A DNA stretch of 64,000 nucleotides, from the NCBI GenBank assembly GCA_035633215.1, contig DASQFI010000030.1, forward strand, positions 20,764-84,763, written 5' to 3'. Made by a program: the position numbers and the translations under genes. Of this stretch, positions 15,694 through 24,606 are shown in pieces. Under the pieces are notes generated by a model. It made no database searches. It was not told the DNA's origin and worked only from the letters and a program-made list of their open reading frames with translations. Source of the DNA: DASQFI01 sp035633215. Its GTDB lineage: Bacteria; Acidobacteriota; Vicinamibacteria; Vicinamibacterales; SCN-69-37. The first letter of the stretch is position 1. Every line of letters starts with the position of its first letter.

Positions 15694-18469
15694 TTTCAAA
15701 GCCTTCGTCCGGCAGCACCTGGCCTCGGTCGCGCTGCCCAGGGAACGTGAGTTCAAGATCGTCGAAGAGCTGGGGGCGCAGATCGAGGAGTCCTATGAGG
15801 CCCTCGTCGCCGAGGGCCTTTCTGACGAAGAGGCATGGAACGAGGTTCAACGCCACATCCCGGACTGGAAGACCTTCCGCGACGAGCTTCTCGAGGCCGA
15901 GCCGGTCATCGTCAGGTTGGCGCAGCCTGAATATGGACCATTGGCTGGCGCGCCCAAACGAGCGCTTCTCTCGCGGATCCGAGCGTTCTTCGGCCTCGGA
16001 CTTGTTCGAGACCTGCGGTCGAGCGTCAGGTTGCTGATCAAGAATCGCGGCTATACGGCGACGACAACTCTGACCCTCGCCGTCTGTCTCGGCGCCAATG
16101 CGGCGATCTTCACCGTGGTCCACTCGGTGCTGTTGCGGCCGTTGCCCGTTCCCGACTCGGATCGCATCGTCGCGATGGGCGATGTCTACCCGACGATTAC
16201 GCCCAACGACATCCTGTCCAACACCGCGCCGTCCTATTTCGATCGGCTGAAAGCGCTGACCGCGCTCGAAGAGCAGGCGATGTTCACCCTGTGGTTCGAC
16301 ACGCTCGCCATCGACGGCACGGCTGAAGAACTTCGCGGAATGAGAGCGACGCCGTCTCTGTTTCGCGTGCTGCAGGTCAACCCGGCGTTGGGGAGGGCAT
16401 TTACCGATGGCGAAGGCGAGATCGGCGCGGACAAGAAAATCATTCTCAGCCACGCGTTGTGGCAGCGGCTCTATGGCGGCGATCAGGACGTGATCGGCCG
16501 GGACCTTCGACTGGGTTGGACCGGGCAGCGCTACACCATCGTCGGAGTGATGCCACGCGGGCTCTCGTTCTTTGACAGCGGCGACGACGGACACGCGCGC
16601 GAGCAGGGTAACGAGATTGACTTCTGGATACCGCTTGCCTTCACCGCGGCGCAGCGGTCGGACGCTTCGCGCACTCGCTACGGGTATTTCCATATCGGCC
16701 GACTCCGTCCCGATGCGACAGTCGAGCAGGTCCAGGCACAAGCCGACGCGCTGAACGCCGCGAACTTCAAGCGCTTCCCCGATCTCGGTGTGGCCGAGCT
16801 GCACATGTACACCGCCGTCACGCCGCTCCAGGACGCGCTCACGCGTGGCGTGAGCCGCATCCTTTATTTACTGTGGGGTGGCGTCGCCTTCGTGCTGCTG
16901 ATCGGCACGCTCAACATCGCGAACCTCTCGCTGGCGCGCGCGAGCGTCCGGGCGCGCGAACTGGCGACGCAGTTGGCGCTTGGCGCGGGCAGGCTCCGGG
17001 TGACGCGACAACTGATCCTGGAGGGCGTGCTCCTGGCGGGCATCGGAGGCGTCGCAGGTGTGGGTGTTGCAATTTGGATCCTGCGAACGCTGGTATCCAG
17101 TGGCCTGGCGAATCTGCCGAACGCAGCATCTCTCCAAATGGGCTGGACCGTCATCGGCTTCACCCTGGCGGTATCCGTGGTGGTGGGCGTGCTGATCGGA
17201 CTGGTCCCTGCGGCGACGCTGAACAGACTGAATCTCAATCAGGTGCTCGCCGAAGGCAGCCGCGGCGGGACCACTGGACGCACGACAAACCTCTTTCGAC
17301 GTGGGCTCGTCGTCGCGCAGGTCGCGTGTTCGGTCGTGCTTCTGATCGGCGCCGGTCTCTTGCTGACCAGTTTTCGCAACCTGCTGGCGGTCGATGCCGG
17401 CTTCGACGCCCAGCGGGTCACGACCGCCACGATCTTCCCGCCGCCGTCTCGATACAAAGACCCAGCCGCGGTGGTGGCGTTGTCCAATCACGTACTCGAG
17501 TCGATCCGGAGCATTCCAGGCGTTCAGTCCGCAGGCATGACGACGAACATCGCGTTGAGCGGTCGAACCAGTCCGGCGGAGGTTTCTGCTGTCGATCGCA
17601 ACCCACAACCGGGTGAAGCGCTGGTGCTTCCGTCCGTCGTGAGCGTCACACCTGGATACTTCGAAGCCATGAGCACGCCACTCGTGCGCGGGCGATTCTT
17701 TTCTGAAACCGATCAGGAGCGAACCCCTCTTGTCGCAATCGTGGACGAGCGGCTGGCGGCGCGGTTCTGGCCGAACGAGGACGCGATCGGGAAGCGCCTG
17801 CGTCGTGGGGACTCGGAACCGTACACCGTCGTGGGTGTCGTTCGCGGCGTGCGGTTTGAAAGTCTGGCCGGGCAGACGGAGAACGTCGGCACAGCCTACT
17901 TCCCGGACACGCAAACGCCACTGCTTGGGCGGCTCCGGTGGATTGCGGTCAAGACTGCGAGCGAACCCGCGGCCCTGACACCAGCGCTGCGTGCGGCACT
18001 CAAGGCGATCGATCCGGAGCTGCCGCTGTCGGACGTTCAGACGATGACGCAGCGCACGTCACGTTCGATCGTGCCTCAGCGGCTCGCCATGGGCCTTGCC
18101 AGCATGTACGGGATCGTCGCATTGTTGTTATCGGTCCTTGGTCTCTACGGGGTGCTGGCGTATGTCGTGGCGCGGAAAACACGCGAGATCGGGATTCGCA
18201 TGGCGCTGGGAAGTACGCCGCGCGGCATCTTCCAGATTTTCTTCAAGGAAGGGCTGACGCTGGTCGCCGGCGGACTGATGCTCGGCCTGCTCGGTGCCCT
18301 GGTTCTCGGTCGCGCCCTCGAGGGCCAGGTATTCGGCGTGCGGCCGACGGATCCGTTTGTGCTCGGCACCGTGGCGGTCTTGACGGGCATCGTCGCTCTG
18401 CTGGCGTGCGTCTCTCCGGCGTATCGGGCCGCGCGGGTCGATCCGTTGAAGGTTCTGAGCGAACAGTAG
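15686..18469 (+). CDS. ADOP-type ABC permease (MacB/FtsX-like)
   Basis: The protein has 927 residues. Residues 1 to about 75 form the soluble N-terminal cap typical of ADOP proteins (KIVEELGAQIEESYEALVAE). Then follow the first membrane helix (NRGYTATTTLTLAVCLGANAAIFT), a MacB-type periplasmic domain, an FtsX core, and a duplicated second periplasmic domain and FtsX core ending YRAARVDPLKVLSEQ. No ATPase is encoded nearby, as usual for these orphan permeases. It is translationally coupled to PadR. Transport substrate is unknown. Its last codon is immediately followed by a PIN-domain remnant in the same frame. Confidence 0.9.
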   Translation: MRDFKAFVRQHLASVALPREREFKIVEELGAQIEESYEALVAEGLSDEEAWNEVQRHIPDWKTFRDELLEAEPVIVRLAQPEYGPLAGAPKRALLSRIRAFFGLGLVRDLRSSVRLLIKNRGYTATTTLTLAVCLGANAAIFTVVHSVLLRPLPVPDSDRIVAMGDVYPTITPNDILSNTAPSYFDRLKALTALEEQAMFTLWFDTLAIDGTAEELRGMRATPSLFRVLQVNPALGRAFTDGEGEIGADKKIILSHALWQRLYGGDQDVIGRDLRLGWTGQRYTIVGVMPRGLSFFDSGDDGHAREQGNEIDFWIPLAFTAAQRSDASRTRYGYFHIGRLRPDATVEQVQAQADALNAANFKRFPDLGVAELHMYTAVTPLQDALTRGVSRILYLLWGGVAFVLLIGTLNIANLSLARASVRARELATQLALGAGRLRVTRQLILEGVLLAGIGGVAGVGVAIWILRTLVSSGLANLPNAASLQMGWTVIGFTLAVSVVVGVLIGLVPAATLNRLNLNQVLAEGSRGGTTGRTTNLFRRGLVVAQVACSVVLLIGAGLLLTSFRNLLAVDAGFDAQRVTTATIFPPPSRYKDPAAVVALSNHVLESIRSIPGVQSAGMTTNIALSGRTSPAEVSAVDRNPQPGEALVLPSVVSVTPGYFEAMSTPLVRGRFFSETDQERTPLVAIVDERLAARFWPNEDAIGKRLRRGDSEPYTVVGVVRGVRFESLAGQTENVGTAYFPDTQTPLLGRLRWIAVKTASEPAALTPALRAALKAIDPELPLSDVQTMTQRTSRSIVPQRLAMGLASMYGIVALLLSVLGLYGVLAYVVARKTREIGIRMALGSTPRGIFQIFFKEGLTLVAGGLMLGLLGALVLGRALEGQVFGVRPTDPFVLGTVAVLTGIVALLACVSPAYRAARVDPLKVLSEQ

Positions 18470-18871
18470 TTTTGTGCGAACGAGGCCCTTCAGGAGTTCC
18501 ACCGGCTGTTCGCGCCCTTCGAGTACTTCAGCGTCATCGTCGCCCAGGAGTTGAGAGCCGGCATCCGGCGTTCGCAGGATCGACGGGCGCTCGACAGGCA
18601 CGTGCTCGGGGTCTTCGAGCGAGCGAATCGGATCGTCACCCCGTCGGCCGCCGCGTGGCATCGATCCGGCGATCTCCTGGCGGAGATGTCCCGGAAAGAG
18701 GGCCTGGAGATCTCCCGTCTCTCCAAGGCCTTAACCAATGATGTTCTTTTAGCGTTGTCGTGCCGGGAATCGGGATGTGTGCTCGTCACTGACAACCGGC
18801 GAGATTTCGCGCGCATCCGCCAGTGTCTCGCGTTCGAGTTCGTCGATCCGTGGCCAGGAGCACGGGCGTGA
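18470..18871 (+). pseudogene. 5'-truncated PIN-domain toxin remnant
   Basis: The frame continues directly from the permease stop codon without a start codon, reading CANEALQEFHRLFAPFEYF, then IVAQELRAG and, at the end, TNDVLLALSCRESGCVLVTD and RRDFARI. These are the middle and C-terminal parts of a VapC-like PIN domain, including two acidic sites, while the first strand with the essential N-terminal aspartate is missing. A TTG at 18551 could start only a shorter, inactive piece. No antitoxin remains. The breakpoint falls exactly at the end of the permease gene. Confidence 0.7.
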
Positions 18872-18921
18872 CAGAGGAAACGGTAGTCAGCTCCCCTCGA
18901 CGTCGCGTAGACTCCGCGGGC

Positions 18922-21624
18922 ATGCACCTGGCCCCCGGTCATCGACTGGGTTCGTTCGAGATCGTCTCGCTCGTCGGCGAAGGCGGGATGGGCCAGGTCT
19001 ACCGGGCGCGCGACACGAAACTCGGGCGCGACGTCGCGATCAAGATCCTGCCGGACACCTTCGCGCGCGATGCCGACCGGCTCGCGCGCTTTCGCCGTGA
19101 GGCCCAAGCGCTCGCCGCGCTCAACGACCCGCACATCGCTCAGATCTTCCACCTCGAAGATGTCGGCCAGTCGGTCGCGCTCGTCATGGAGTTCGTCGAA
19201 GGGCGCACGCTCGCCGAGGCCATTTCCGCGCGCGCGCTCGACCAGGACGAGGCGCTCAGACTGGCAGCCGAGATCGCGGCGGGCCTCGAGACCGCGCACG
19301 AAAAAGGCATCATTCATCGGGATCTGAAGCCCGCCAACGTCAAGATCACGCGCGACGGTCACGCCAAGATTCTCGATTTCGGGCTCGCCAAGGCGATGGC
19401 CGGCGACGCCGGCTCGGCCGAGCTGATGAACTCGCCGACGCTGACCGCCCGCGCGACGGAAGCCGGCATGATCCTCGGCACCGCGGCCTATATGAGCCCC
19501 GAGCAGGCGCGAGGCAAAACCGTCGACAAGCGCACGGACATCTGGGCGTTCGGCGCGGTGCTCTTCGAAATGCTCACCGGGCGGCGGGCGTTCGACGGCG
19601 AAACCGTGTCGGACACGCTGGCCTCGGTCCTTCGATCCGATCCGGACTGGTCGCTCGTGCCCGCGAGCGTCCCGCCGCACGCGCGAGCGCTCCTCGGCCG
19701 CTGTCTCGACCGCGACGCGGCCCGCCGCCTTCGCGACATCGGCGAGGCCCGGCTCGCGCTGTCCGGCGCGACGTCGTCATCAGCGTCAATCGCTCAGCCG
19801 CTCTCGTCGATGACGCTTCCGCCGGCCGCGGCTCCAGCTCCGTCTCGGCGGCCATGGCCATGGATCATCGCCACGGCCGTGATGGCCGTCGCGTTTGCCG
19901 CGTTGGTGCCGACATCGTCGCTCTTCAGGCCAAGCGCAAGCGTCGCGCCAGCGGATAGTCTCGAGCTCGCGATTGCCGCACCGTTCGGCGCCGAGTTCCA
20001 GATCGGATCCAACAGCGGCAACGTCGCGCTCTCGCCCGACGGCAGCCGCATCACGTTCGTCGCCGCGGCGCAGAAAGCGACGACGATCTGGGTCCGCTCG
20101 CTGGCCGTGGACGATGCGCGTCCGCTGTCTGGGACTGACGCAGCGTCGAATCTGTTCTGGTCGCCGGACGGTCGGCGGATCGGGTTTTTCGCCGCCGGAA
20201 AACTCCGAACCGTGGATATCGCCGGTGGACTCCCGGAGGCGATCGCCGACGCGCCGAATGGCCGCGGCGGGGCCTGGAGCGAGGACGGCACGATCATCTT
20301 TACGCCGAACGGTGGCCAGCCGCTCTTCAAGGTCCGTTCGTCGGGCGGCACCGTGACACCGCTCACGACCCTTGATGCGTCGCGGGGGGAGAATGCGCAC
20401 TACTGGCCGGCGTTTCTCCCCGGCGGGCAGCGATTCCTATACTTCGCGCGCAGCACCCAGGTCGAGAACAGCGGCATCTATCTCGGGCACATGGACGGAT
20501 CGCCCTCCGTGCGGCTCGTCGCGTCGCTGTCGAGCGGTCTCATTTCCACTCGCCCGGGCTCGGACGAGGCGTACCTGCTCTGGGCGCGCGACAACGATCT
20601 ATTGGCGCAGCCGTTCGACCTGGCGTCCGGCACGCTGTCGGGCGAAGTCACGAAGATCGCGGGCGGCGTACGGGTCGAGGAAAGCCAGCGCCTGACGTAT
20701 GCCAGTGCCTCGCGGAACGGGCACCTCGCGTGGGCGACGGCGAGAGCCGCGGAAAGCGCGCTCGCCGTGTACGCGCGGGATGGCCGGCGGCTCCGCGTGC
20801 TGGATATCCCGGCCGGCGTGCTCCATCAGCCCGCGCTGTCCCCGGACGGAACGCGCGTGCTGTTCATTCGGGTTGAGCGTGGCTCGGCGGACATCTTCAT
20901 GCACGACCTTCGTTCGGGCATTACCGAACGATTGACGACCAGTCCCGAATACGACGAACTGCCCGTGTGGACGCCGGACGGCCGGGCTGTGACCTATCTC
21001 GGACGTGAGCAAGGGCAGCGCGTCGGCTTCCGCGTGGCGGTAGGCGGCGCCGCTCCGGTGAAGCAGTTCGTCAGCGAATTCAGTCTTTCGGGTCTCGAGA
21101 CGCCCGATGGCCGCTACCTGATCGTTAGCCAAGCCGGGGCGGCGTCTGGCCTCGACGTCATGGCGCTGGAACTCACGGGGGAGCGCAAGACGATTCCGCT
21201 GCTCCAGCAGCCGGGTGAGGACATCGCGTTCGCCCAGTCGGTCGATGGGCGATGGATTCTGATGATGCATCAGACCGGCGAGCGGAATTCCGTCTCAATC
21301 GCCCGGCTGCGGACCGACGGGCCCACCCCCGTGCTGGGCGCGCGTCAGATTCTGTCGGAGGCGCTCGGCGCAACGATGCGCCCCGACGGGCGCGAAGTGT
21401 TCGTGACGACACCGGACGGCACCGTCAAAGTCATCAGTCTGAACCCTGCCGGCGACGCGATGACCGTGGGAGCGACGACGGTGCTGTTCCGGTTGCCGCC
21501 GGGAACCGTCGCGGCCAACGTGAATCCCGCCGGTACCGAGTTCATCCTCGAGGAGACGCCGTTTGCGGCGGGGCAGACCTTGCGCGCGCTGACGCGATGG
21601 GAGGCCCGCCTGAAAAGCCGCTGA
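18922..21624 (+). CDS. Ser/Thr protein kinase with PD40/TolB-like propeller
   Basis: The start at 18922 (MHLAPGHRLGSFEIVSLVG) fits the family, while the frame extends 33 codons further upstream without similarity. The kinase domain covers about residues 10 to 275 with GEGGMGQVYRA, VAIKILP, HRDLKPANVK and DFGLAKAM. One membrane helix (WPWIIATAVMAVAFAALV) lies near residue 315. The C-terminal 560 residues form a WD40-like PD40 propeller with repeats such as NVALSPDGSRITFV and QPALSPDGTRVLFIR. A membrane receptor kinase is likely, with the propeller outside. An inverted heptad repeat separates it from the convergent FRG gene. Confidence 0.9.
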   Translation: MHLAPGHRLGSFEIVSLVGEGGMGQVYRARDTKLGRDVAIKILPDTFARDADRLARFRREAQALAALNDPHIAQIFHLEDVGQSVALVMEFVEGRTLAEAISARALDQDEALRLAAEIAAGLETAHEKGIIHRDLKPANVKITRDGHAKILDFGLAKAMAGDAGSAELMNSPTLTARATEAGMILGTAAYMSPEQARGKTVDKRTDIWAFGAVLFEMLTGRRAFDGETVSDTLASVLRSDPDWSLVPASVPPHARALLGRCLDRDAARRLRDIGEARLALSGATSSSASIAQPLSSMTLPPAAAPAPSRRPWPWIIATAVMAVAFAALVPTSSLFRPSASVAPADSLELAIAAPFGAEFQIGSNSGNVALSPDGSRITFVAAAQKATTIWVRSLAVDDARPLSGTDAASNLFWSPDGRRIGFFAAGKLRTVDIAGGLPEAIADAPNGRGGAWSEDGTIIFTPNGGQPLFKVRSSGGTVTPLTTLDASRGENAHYWPAFLPGGQRFLYFARSTQVENSGIYLGHMDGSPSVRLVASLSSGLISTRPGSDEAYLLWARDNDLLAQPFDLASGTLSGEVTKIAGGVRVEESQRLTYASASRNGHLAWATARAAESALAVYARDGRRLRVLDIPAGVLHQPALSPDGTRVLFIRVERGSADIFMHDLRSGITERLTTSPEYDELPVWTPDGRAVTYLGREQGQRVGFRVAVGGAAPVKQFVSEFSLSGLETPDGRYLIVSQAGAASGLDVMALELTGERKTIPLLQQPGEDIAFAQSVDGRWILMMHQTGERNSVSIARLRTDGPTPVLGARQILSEALGATMRPDGREVFVTTPDGTVKVISLNPAGDAMTVGATTVLFRLPPGTVAANVNPAGTEFILEETPFAAGQTLRALTRWEARLKSR

Positions 21625-21631
21625 TCGAGTC

Positions 21632-21768
21632 AGGGCAAAGGGCAGAGGGCAAAGGGCAGAGGAGAGGGTCAAGGGGAAAAGGCGGAAGGCTAGCCGGGTC
21701 CAGATCGAAACCCTTTCCCCTTCTCCTTCTTACCTCCCCTTTGCCCTTTGCCCTCTGCCCTTTGCCCT
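21632..21768. repeat. Inverted pair of GGGCARA heptad repeats between convergent genes
   Basis: The left arm (21632 to 21662) reads four heptads, GGGCAAA and GGGCAGA alternating, on the plus strand. The right arm (21737 to 21768) is the same on the minus strand. Inner purine tails (AAGGGGAAAAGG and its complement) extend the symmetry. Each G-rich arm is on the coding strand of the gene it follows, the PD40 kinase on the left and the FRG gene on the right. The pair could also form a long hairpin of about 30 bp arms. Confidence 0.8.
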
Positions 21769-21770
21769 TC

Positions 21771-22700
21771 TTAGGCCTTGCGTGCGGCAGCCGCGTGCTG
21801 CGCCCCGAGCGAGGTCAGCTCGGCGATCGATCGACCAAGCCCGTCCACTCCCGGGAATAGCGCAGCTGCGGTGATGTTCATCCGTCGAAGCTCCGCCAGA
21901 AAGTCCGGCTTGATCTTGTGAGGAATGACGATCTTCTTCAGATGGGTCGTCGGGACTTTCGCGGCGATGCAGACGTGATCCTGATGGACTCTCAGACACA
22001 TCGTGAAACGCCCCTGCTGTTCCGCCATCCGTGCGCTGGAAAAAAACTTGAATGCCAGGGGCACCACGCTGGGGGGCGCTTCCGGATTTCGAAGCGCTTC
22101 GTGCAGGTGCTCGACCGCCGGATCTTCGTCCTCCGTCCTGGTCAGATCGGGAGGCTCCGACCCGTACTCCTTCACGAAGGCGTTGTGGAGTCTGCGGTGA
22201 CAGAAACACCACACCGCGCCGTCGCGGTCCGACCCGTCCTGCTGGGTGGCGAAATACGCGGCGACGTACGGCGACGCCGTCCAGTCGAGCAGACGCGTCG
22301 GCGCGCCGTGGTGCTGCATCAACGCCCACCAGCACGGGATGGTCTTCACCTTCGTCATGTTGCCGGGGTCGATGAAGAGGTGCGCCTTGGAGCTGAACTC
22401 CTGGCGCGCCGCATCTTCCAGGTTGATAGCCTCCTCACGCTGTTTCGCGAGGTGCCGGGTCATGCGCAGGAACGACGTCTCGAGTCCCCACTCGACGTTG
22501 GTCTGCCCGCGGTACCAGTAATGGCCGCTCGTTTTCGCCGCTGAGTCCGGCGCCATCGGTGTGATGACCTTCACGAAGTCCTGGAGCGATTCGACGGTCA
22601 CCGCCGTCTGGTTCCAGAGCTCCGCCGCTCCAGCCCCGCAGTGGGGACAGGCTTGGACCGACGTGTCCGGCGGGCACTGCGGACAGTTCGTGTTCGCCAT
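21771..22700 (-). CDS. FRG-domain protein with N-terminal zinc ribbon
   Basis: The ATG at 22700 is preferred over a TTG 12 codons upstream. Residues 5 to 21 hold two Cys pairs (CPQCP and CPHCG) like a zinc ribbon. The FRG domain follows, with its defining YWYRGQ near residue 65, then HHGAPTRLLDWTASPYVA and the ARMAEQQGRF segment. FRG domains are named for the conserved F-R-G; their biochemical activity is not settled and they often occur in toxin or phage-conflict settings. No partner gene is adjacent, as it stands between a convergent kinase and a broken kinase gene. Confidence 0.8.
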   Translation of the reverse strand: MANTNCPQCPPDTSVQACPHCGAGAAELWNQTAVTVESLQDFVKVITPMAPDSAAKTSGHYWYRGQTNVEWGLETSFLRMTRHLAKQREEAINLEDAARQEFSSKAHLFIDPGNMTKVKTIPCWWALMQHHGAPTRLLDWTASPYVAAYFATQQDGSDRDGAVWCFCHRRLHNAFVKEYGSEPPDLTRTEDEDPAVEHLHEALRNPEAPPSVVPLAFKFFSSARMAEQQGRFTMCLRVHQDHVCIAAKVPTTHLKKIVIPHKIKPDFLAELRRMNITAAALFPGVDGLGRSIAELTSLGAQHAAAARKA

Positions 22701-22801
22701 CTCCAGATGGACATCGTAGGCCTGCGCGCGCCGCAAATCGAGGCTGGTCGGTTGACGTTACCTGCGTCCAACGCGAGACCTCCCTGTAAACTACCGCCGG
22801 C

Positions 22802-23525
22802 ATGTCCAGCCTCGTTGGGCGCACCATCTCGCACTACCGCATTCTGGAGCTCGTCGGGCGCGGCGGCATGGGGGCGGTCTACCGGGCGCACGATCTGGAG
22901 CTCGATCGCGACGTCGCGCTGAAGTTCCTGACCCCCGACGAGGCCTGGAGCGACTCGGAAGGCGGCGCGGACGCGCGCGATCGGTTCCTGCGTGAAGCGC
23001 GTGCTGCCTCCGCGCTCGATCACCCGCACATCGCCACCATTTACGGCATCGACCGGACTGAAGACGGCGAGGTCTTCATCGCGATGGCGTACTACGAGGG
23101 CGACACCCTGGCGAGCCGCGTGCCCGCGGGAGGCGTGCCGGTGACCGAAGCCGTCTCCGAAGCTGGCGTACTACGGCAACAGCTGGGGCGGCCGCATGGC
23201 GGCGATCATCCCGGCCGTGGACAAACGCGTGAAGGCGAACGTGGTCATCCTGGGCGGGCTCGCGGCCGCGCATACCTTCCCCGAAGTCGATCAGATCAAC
23301 TACATCACGCGTGTCACGACGCCCGTCCTCATGATCAACGGCAGGCACGACGCCATCGAGCCGCTCGAGAGCGCGCAGTTGACGATGTTCCGGCTGTGGG
23401 GAACGCCGGCGGCCGACAAGAAGCACGTGGTGTTCGACACGGGCCACGGACCCTTTCCTCAGAATCCGTTTCGCAAGGAAGTGCTCGACTTTCTCGACAA
23501 GTACTTCGGTGCAGTGAGCCGCTAG
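22802..23525 (+). pseudogene. Deletion-fused kinase N terminus and hydrolase C terminus
   Basis: From 22802 the sequence encodes a kinase start (RTISHYRILELVGRGGMGAVY, VALKFL, DHPHIATIYGID), but it stops resembling a kinase at about 23160, before the catalytic loop. From 23160 another frame encodes the end of an alpha/beta hydrolase: KLAYYGNSWGGRMAAIIPAV with a GxSxG nucleophile elbow, then VTTPVLMINGRHDAIEPLES and a closing helix ending YFGAVSR. The intact gene at 25541 to 28447 has precisely this order, kinase first and hydrolase last. The fragment is therefore best read as that architecture with an internal deletion of roughly 2 kb plus a frameshift. Confidence 0.8.
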
Positions 23526-23644
23526 ACCACGAACTGTGCCAGACTCCAGCGAGTTGGGTGCGCGTCATGCTGGCGTGCAGCAACTGTGAACGCGGTAGCC
23601 CGTCCCGGCGCGCAAACGCGGGGCGGAGAGGCTGGAGGGTGCGT

Positions 23645-24370
23645 ATGGCTCAGCCAAATTCGGGAACGGCCAATGTGGTTCTGGTTCATGGCGGATTCGT
23701 GGACGGCTCGGGGTGGAAAGACGTGTACGCGATCCTGAGGAAGAAGGGCTACAGCGTCACCGTCGTTCAGAACCCGACGGTTTCGTTGGCCGACGATGTC
23801 GCCGTGACGAGGCGTGCGCTGGCAGCGCAGAACGGTCCCGTCACGCTCGTCGGACACTCGTACGGCGGCGTCGTCATCACCGAGGCCGGCAACGACCCGA
23901 ATGTCGTTGCGCTGGTCTACATCGCGGCGTTTGCGCCGGACCAGGGTGAGTCCGTCTCGTCTCTCATCAGCAACCCGCCGCCTGGCGCTCCGGTACCACC
24001 GATCCTGCCGCCACAGGAAGGATTCCTTTTCCTGGACAGGGCCGGATTCCACGCGTCGTTCGCGGCGGATGTCGATCCCGACACGGCAGGCTTCATGGCC
24101 GACTCGCAAGTGCCGTGGGGCGTCGAAGCGCTCGGCGGCGCGATTACTCACCCTGCGTGGAGGACCAAGCCCAGCTGGTACCTGGTTGCGGCGGACGACC
24201 GGATGATTCCGCCGGATGCGCAGCGTGCGATGTCCAAGCGAGCGGGGTCGACCGTGGTCGAGACCAGGGGCAGCCACGCGGTGTACGTGTCGCAGCCACA
24301 GGCTGTGGCGTCGATCATCGAACAGGCGGCGCTCACTTCCGTCGCAAACGACGCCAGGCTGCGGGCGTGA
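23645..24370 (+). CDS. Alpha/beta-fold hydrolase
   Basis: The start at 23645 follows GGAGGG. The 241-residue protein begins ANVVLVHGGFVDGSGW (oxyanion-loop HGG), has the nucleophile elbow GHSYGG at about residue 78, an aspartate in LVAADDRMIPP and the final histidine in RGSHAVYVSQP, completing the Ser-Asp-His triad. Members of this group are esterases or lactonases of uncertain substrate. The reading frame happens to be continuous with the broken kinase upstream, but it has its own start and ribosome site and is a separate gene. Confidence 0.85.
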   Translation: MAQPNSGTANVVLVHGGFVDGSGWKDVYAILRKKGYSVTVVQNPTVSLADDVAVTRRALAAQNGPVTLVGHSYGGVVITEAGNDPNVVALVYIAAFAPDQGESVSSLISNPPPGAPVPPILPPQEGFLFLDRAGFHASFAADVDPDTAGFMADSQVPWGVEALGGAITHPAWRTKPSWYLVAADDRMIPPDAQRAMSKRAGSTVVETRGSHAVYVSQPQAVASIIEQAALTSVANDARLRA

Positions 24371-24430
24371 CACCAACGGCTCTCACGAACACCTGGGTGA
24401 AATGGCTCGTTCGGAGAAGCCGCGTAAGAA

Positions 24431-24468
24431 AGGGCAGGGGGCAGAGGGCAGAGCTGCCCTCTGCCCTT
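24431..24468. terminator. Palindromic GGGCAGA repeat, possible terminator
   Basis: Downstream of the hydrolase stop lies a near-perfect palindrome: GGGCAGAGGGCAG, a two-nt centre, and CTGCCCTCTGCCC, followed by TTATTTAG. It is made of the same GGGCAGA heptad as the other repeats, in both orientations. The stem followed by a short T-rich stretch could end transcription of the hydrolase gene. Confidence 0.55.
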
Positions 24469-24490
24469 ATTTAGTCGACCCAGGTGCGAG

Positions 24491-24606
24491 TACGAGGGCA
24501 TTGCCGCGACGGGCCGAACCCTCAGCATTGACCCAACAGTCGATACGTAGCCATCGTCCACCAGAACGCGCTGTGGGTGCGCGCGCTCGGCATGTCGTCA
24601 GCGTGA
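24491..24606 (+). pseudogene. Possible C-terminal remnant of a serine hydrolase
   Basis: Two plus-strand frames can be joined by one frameshift near 24550: YEGIAATGRTLSIDPTVDT, then IVHQNALWVRALGMSSA and a stop at 24604. The pattern G-x-x-A-T-G-x-x-x-x-I-D-P resembles the C terminus of beta-lactamase-family hydrolases. The stretch is short, has no start, and overlaps the convergent RES gene end by a few nt, so the assignment is tentative. Confidence 0.3.

Noticed and set aside
21632..21768. CRISPR-like array from repeated GGGCAAA units
   Set aside because: The period is 7 nt with no spacers, so it is a tandem heptad repeat in inverted orientation, not a CRISPR array.
22802..24370. A single 522-codon gene combining kinase and hydrolase
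   Set aside because: The frame is continuous by chance, but the middle third is not protein-like. The real hydrolase fragment is in another frame, and the intact hydrolase at 23645 has its own ribosome site.
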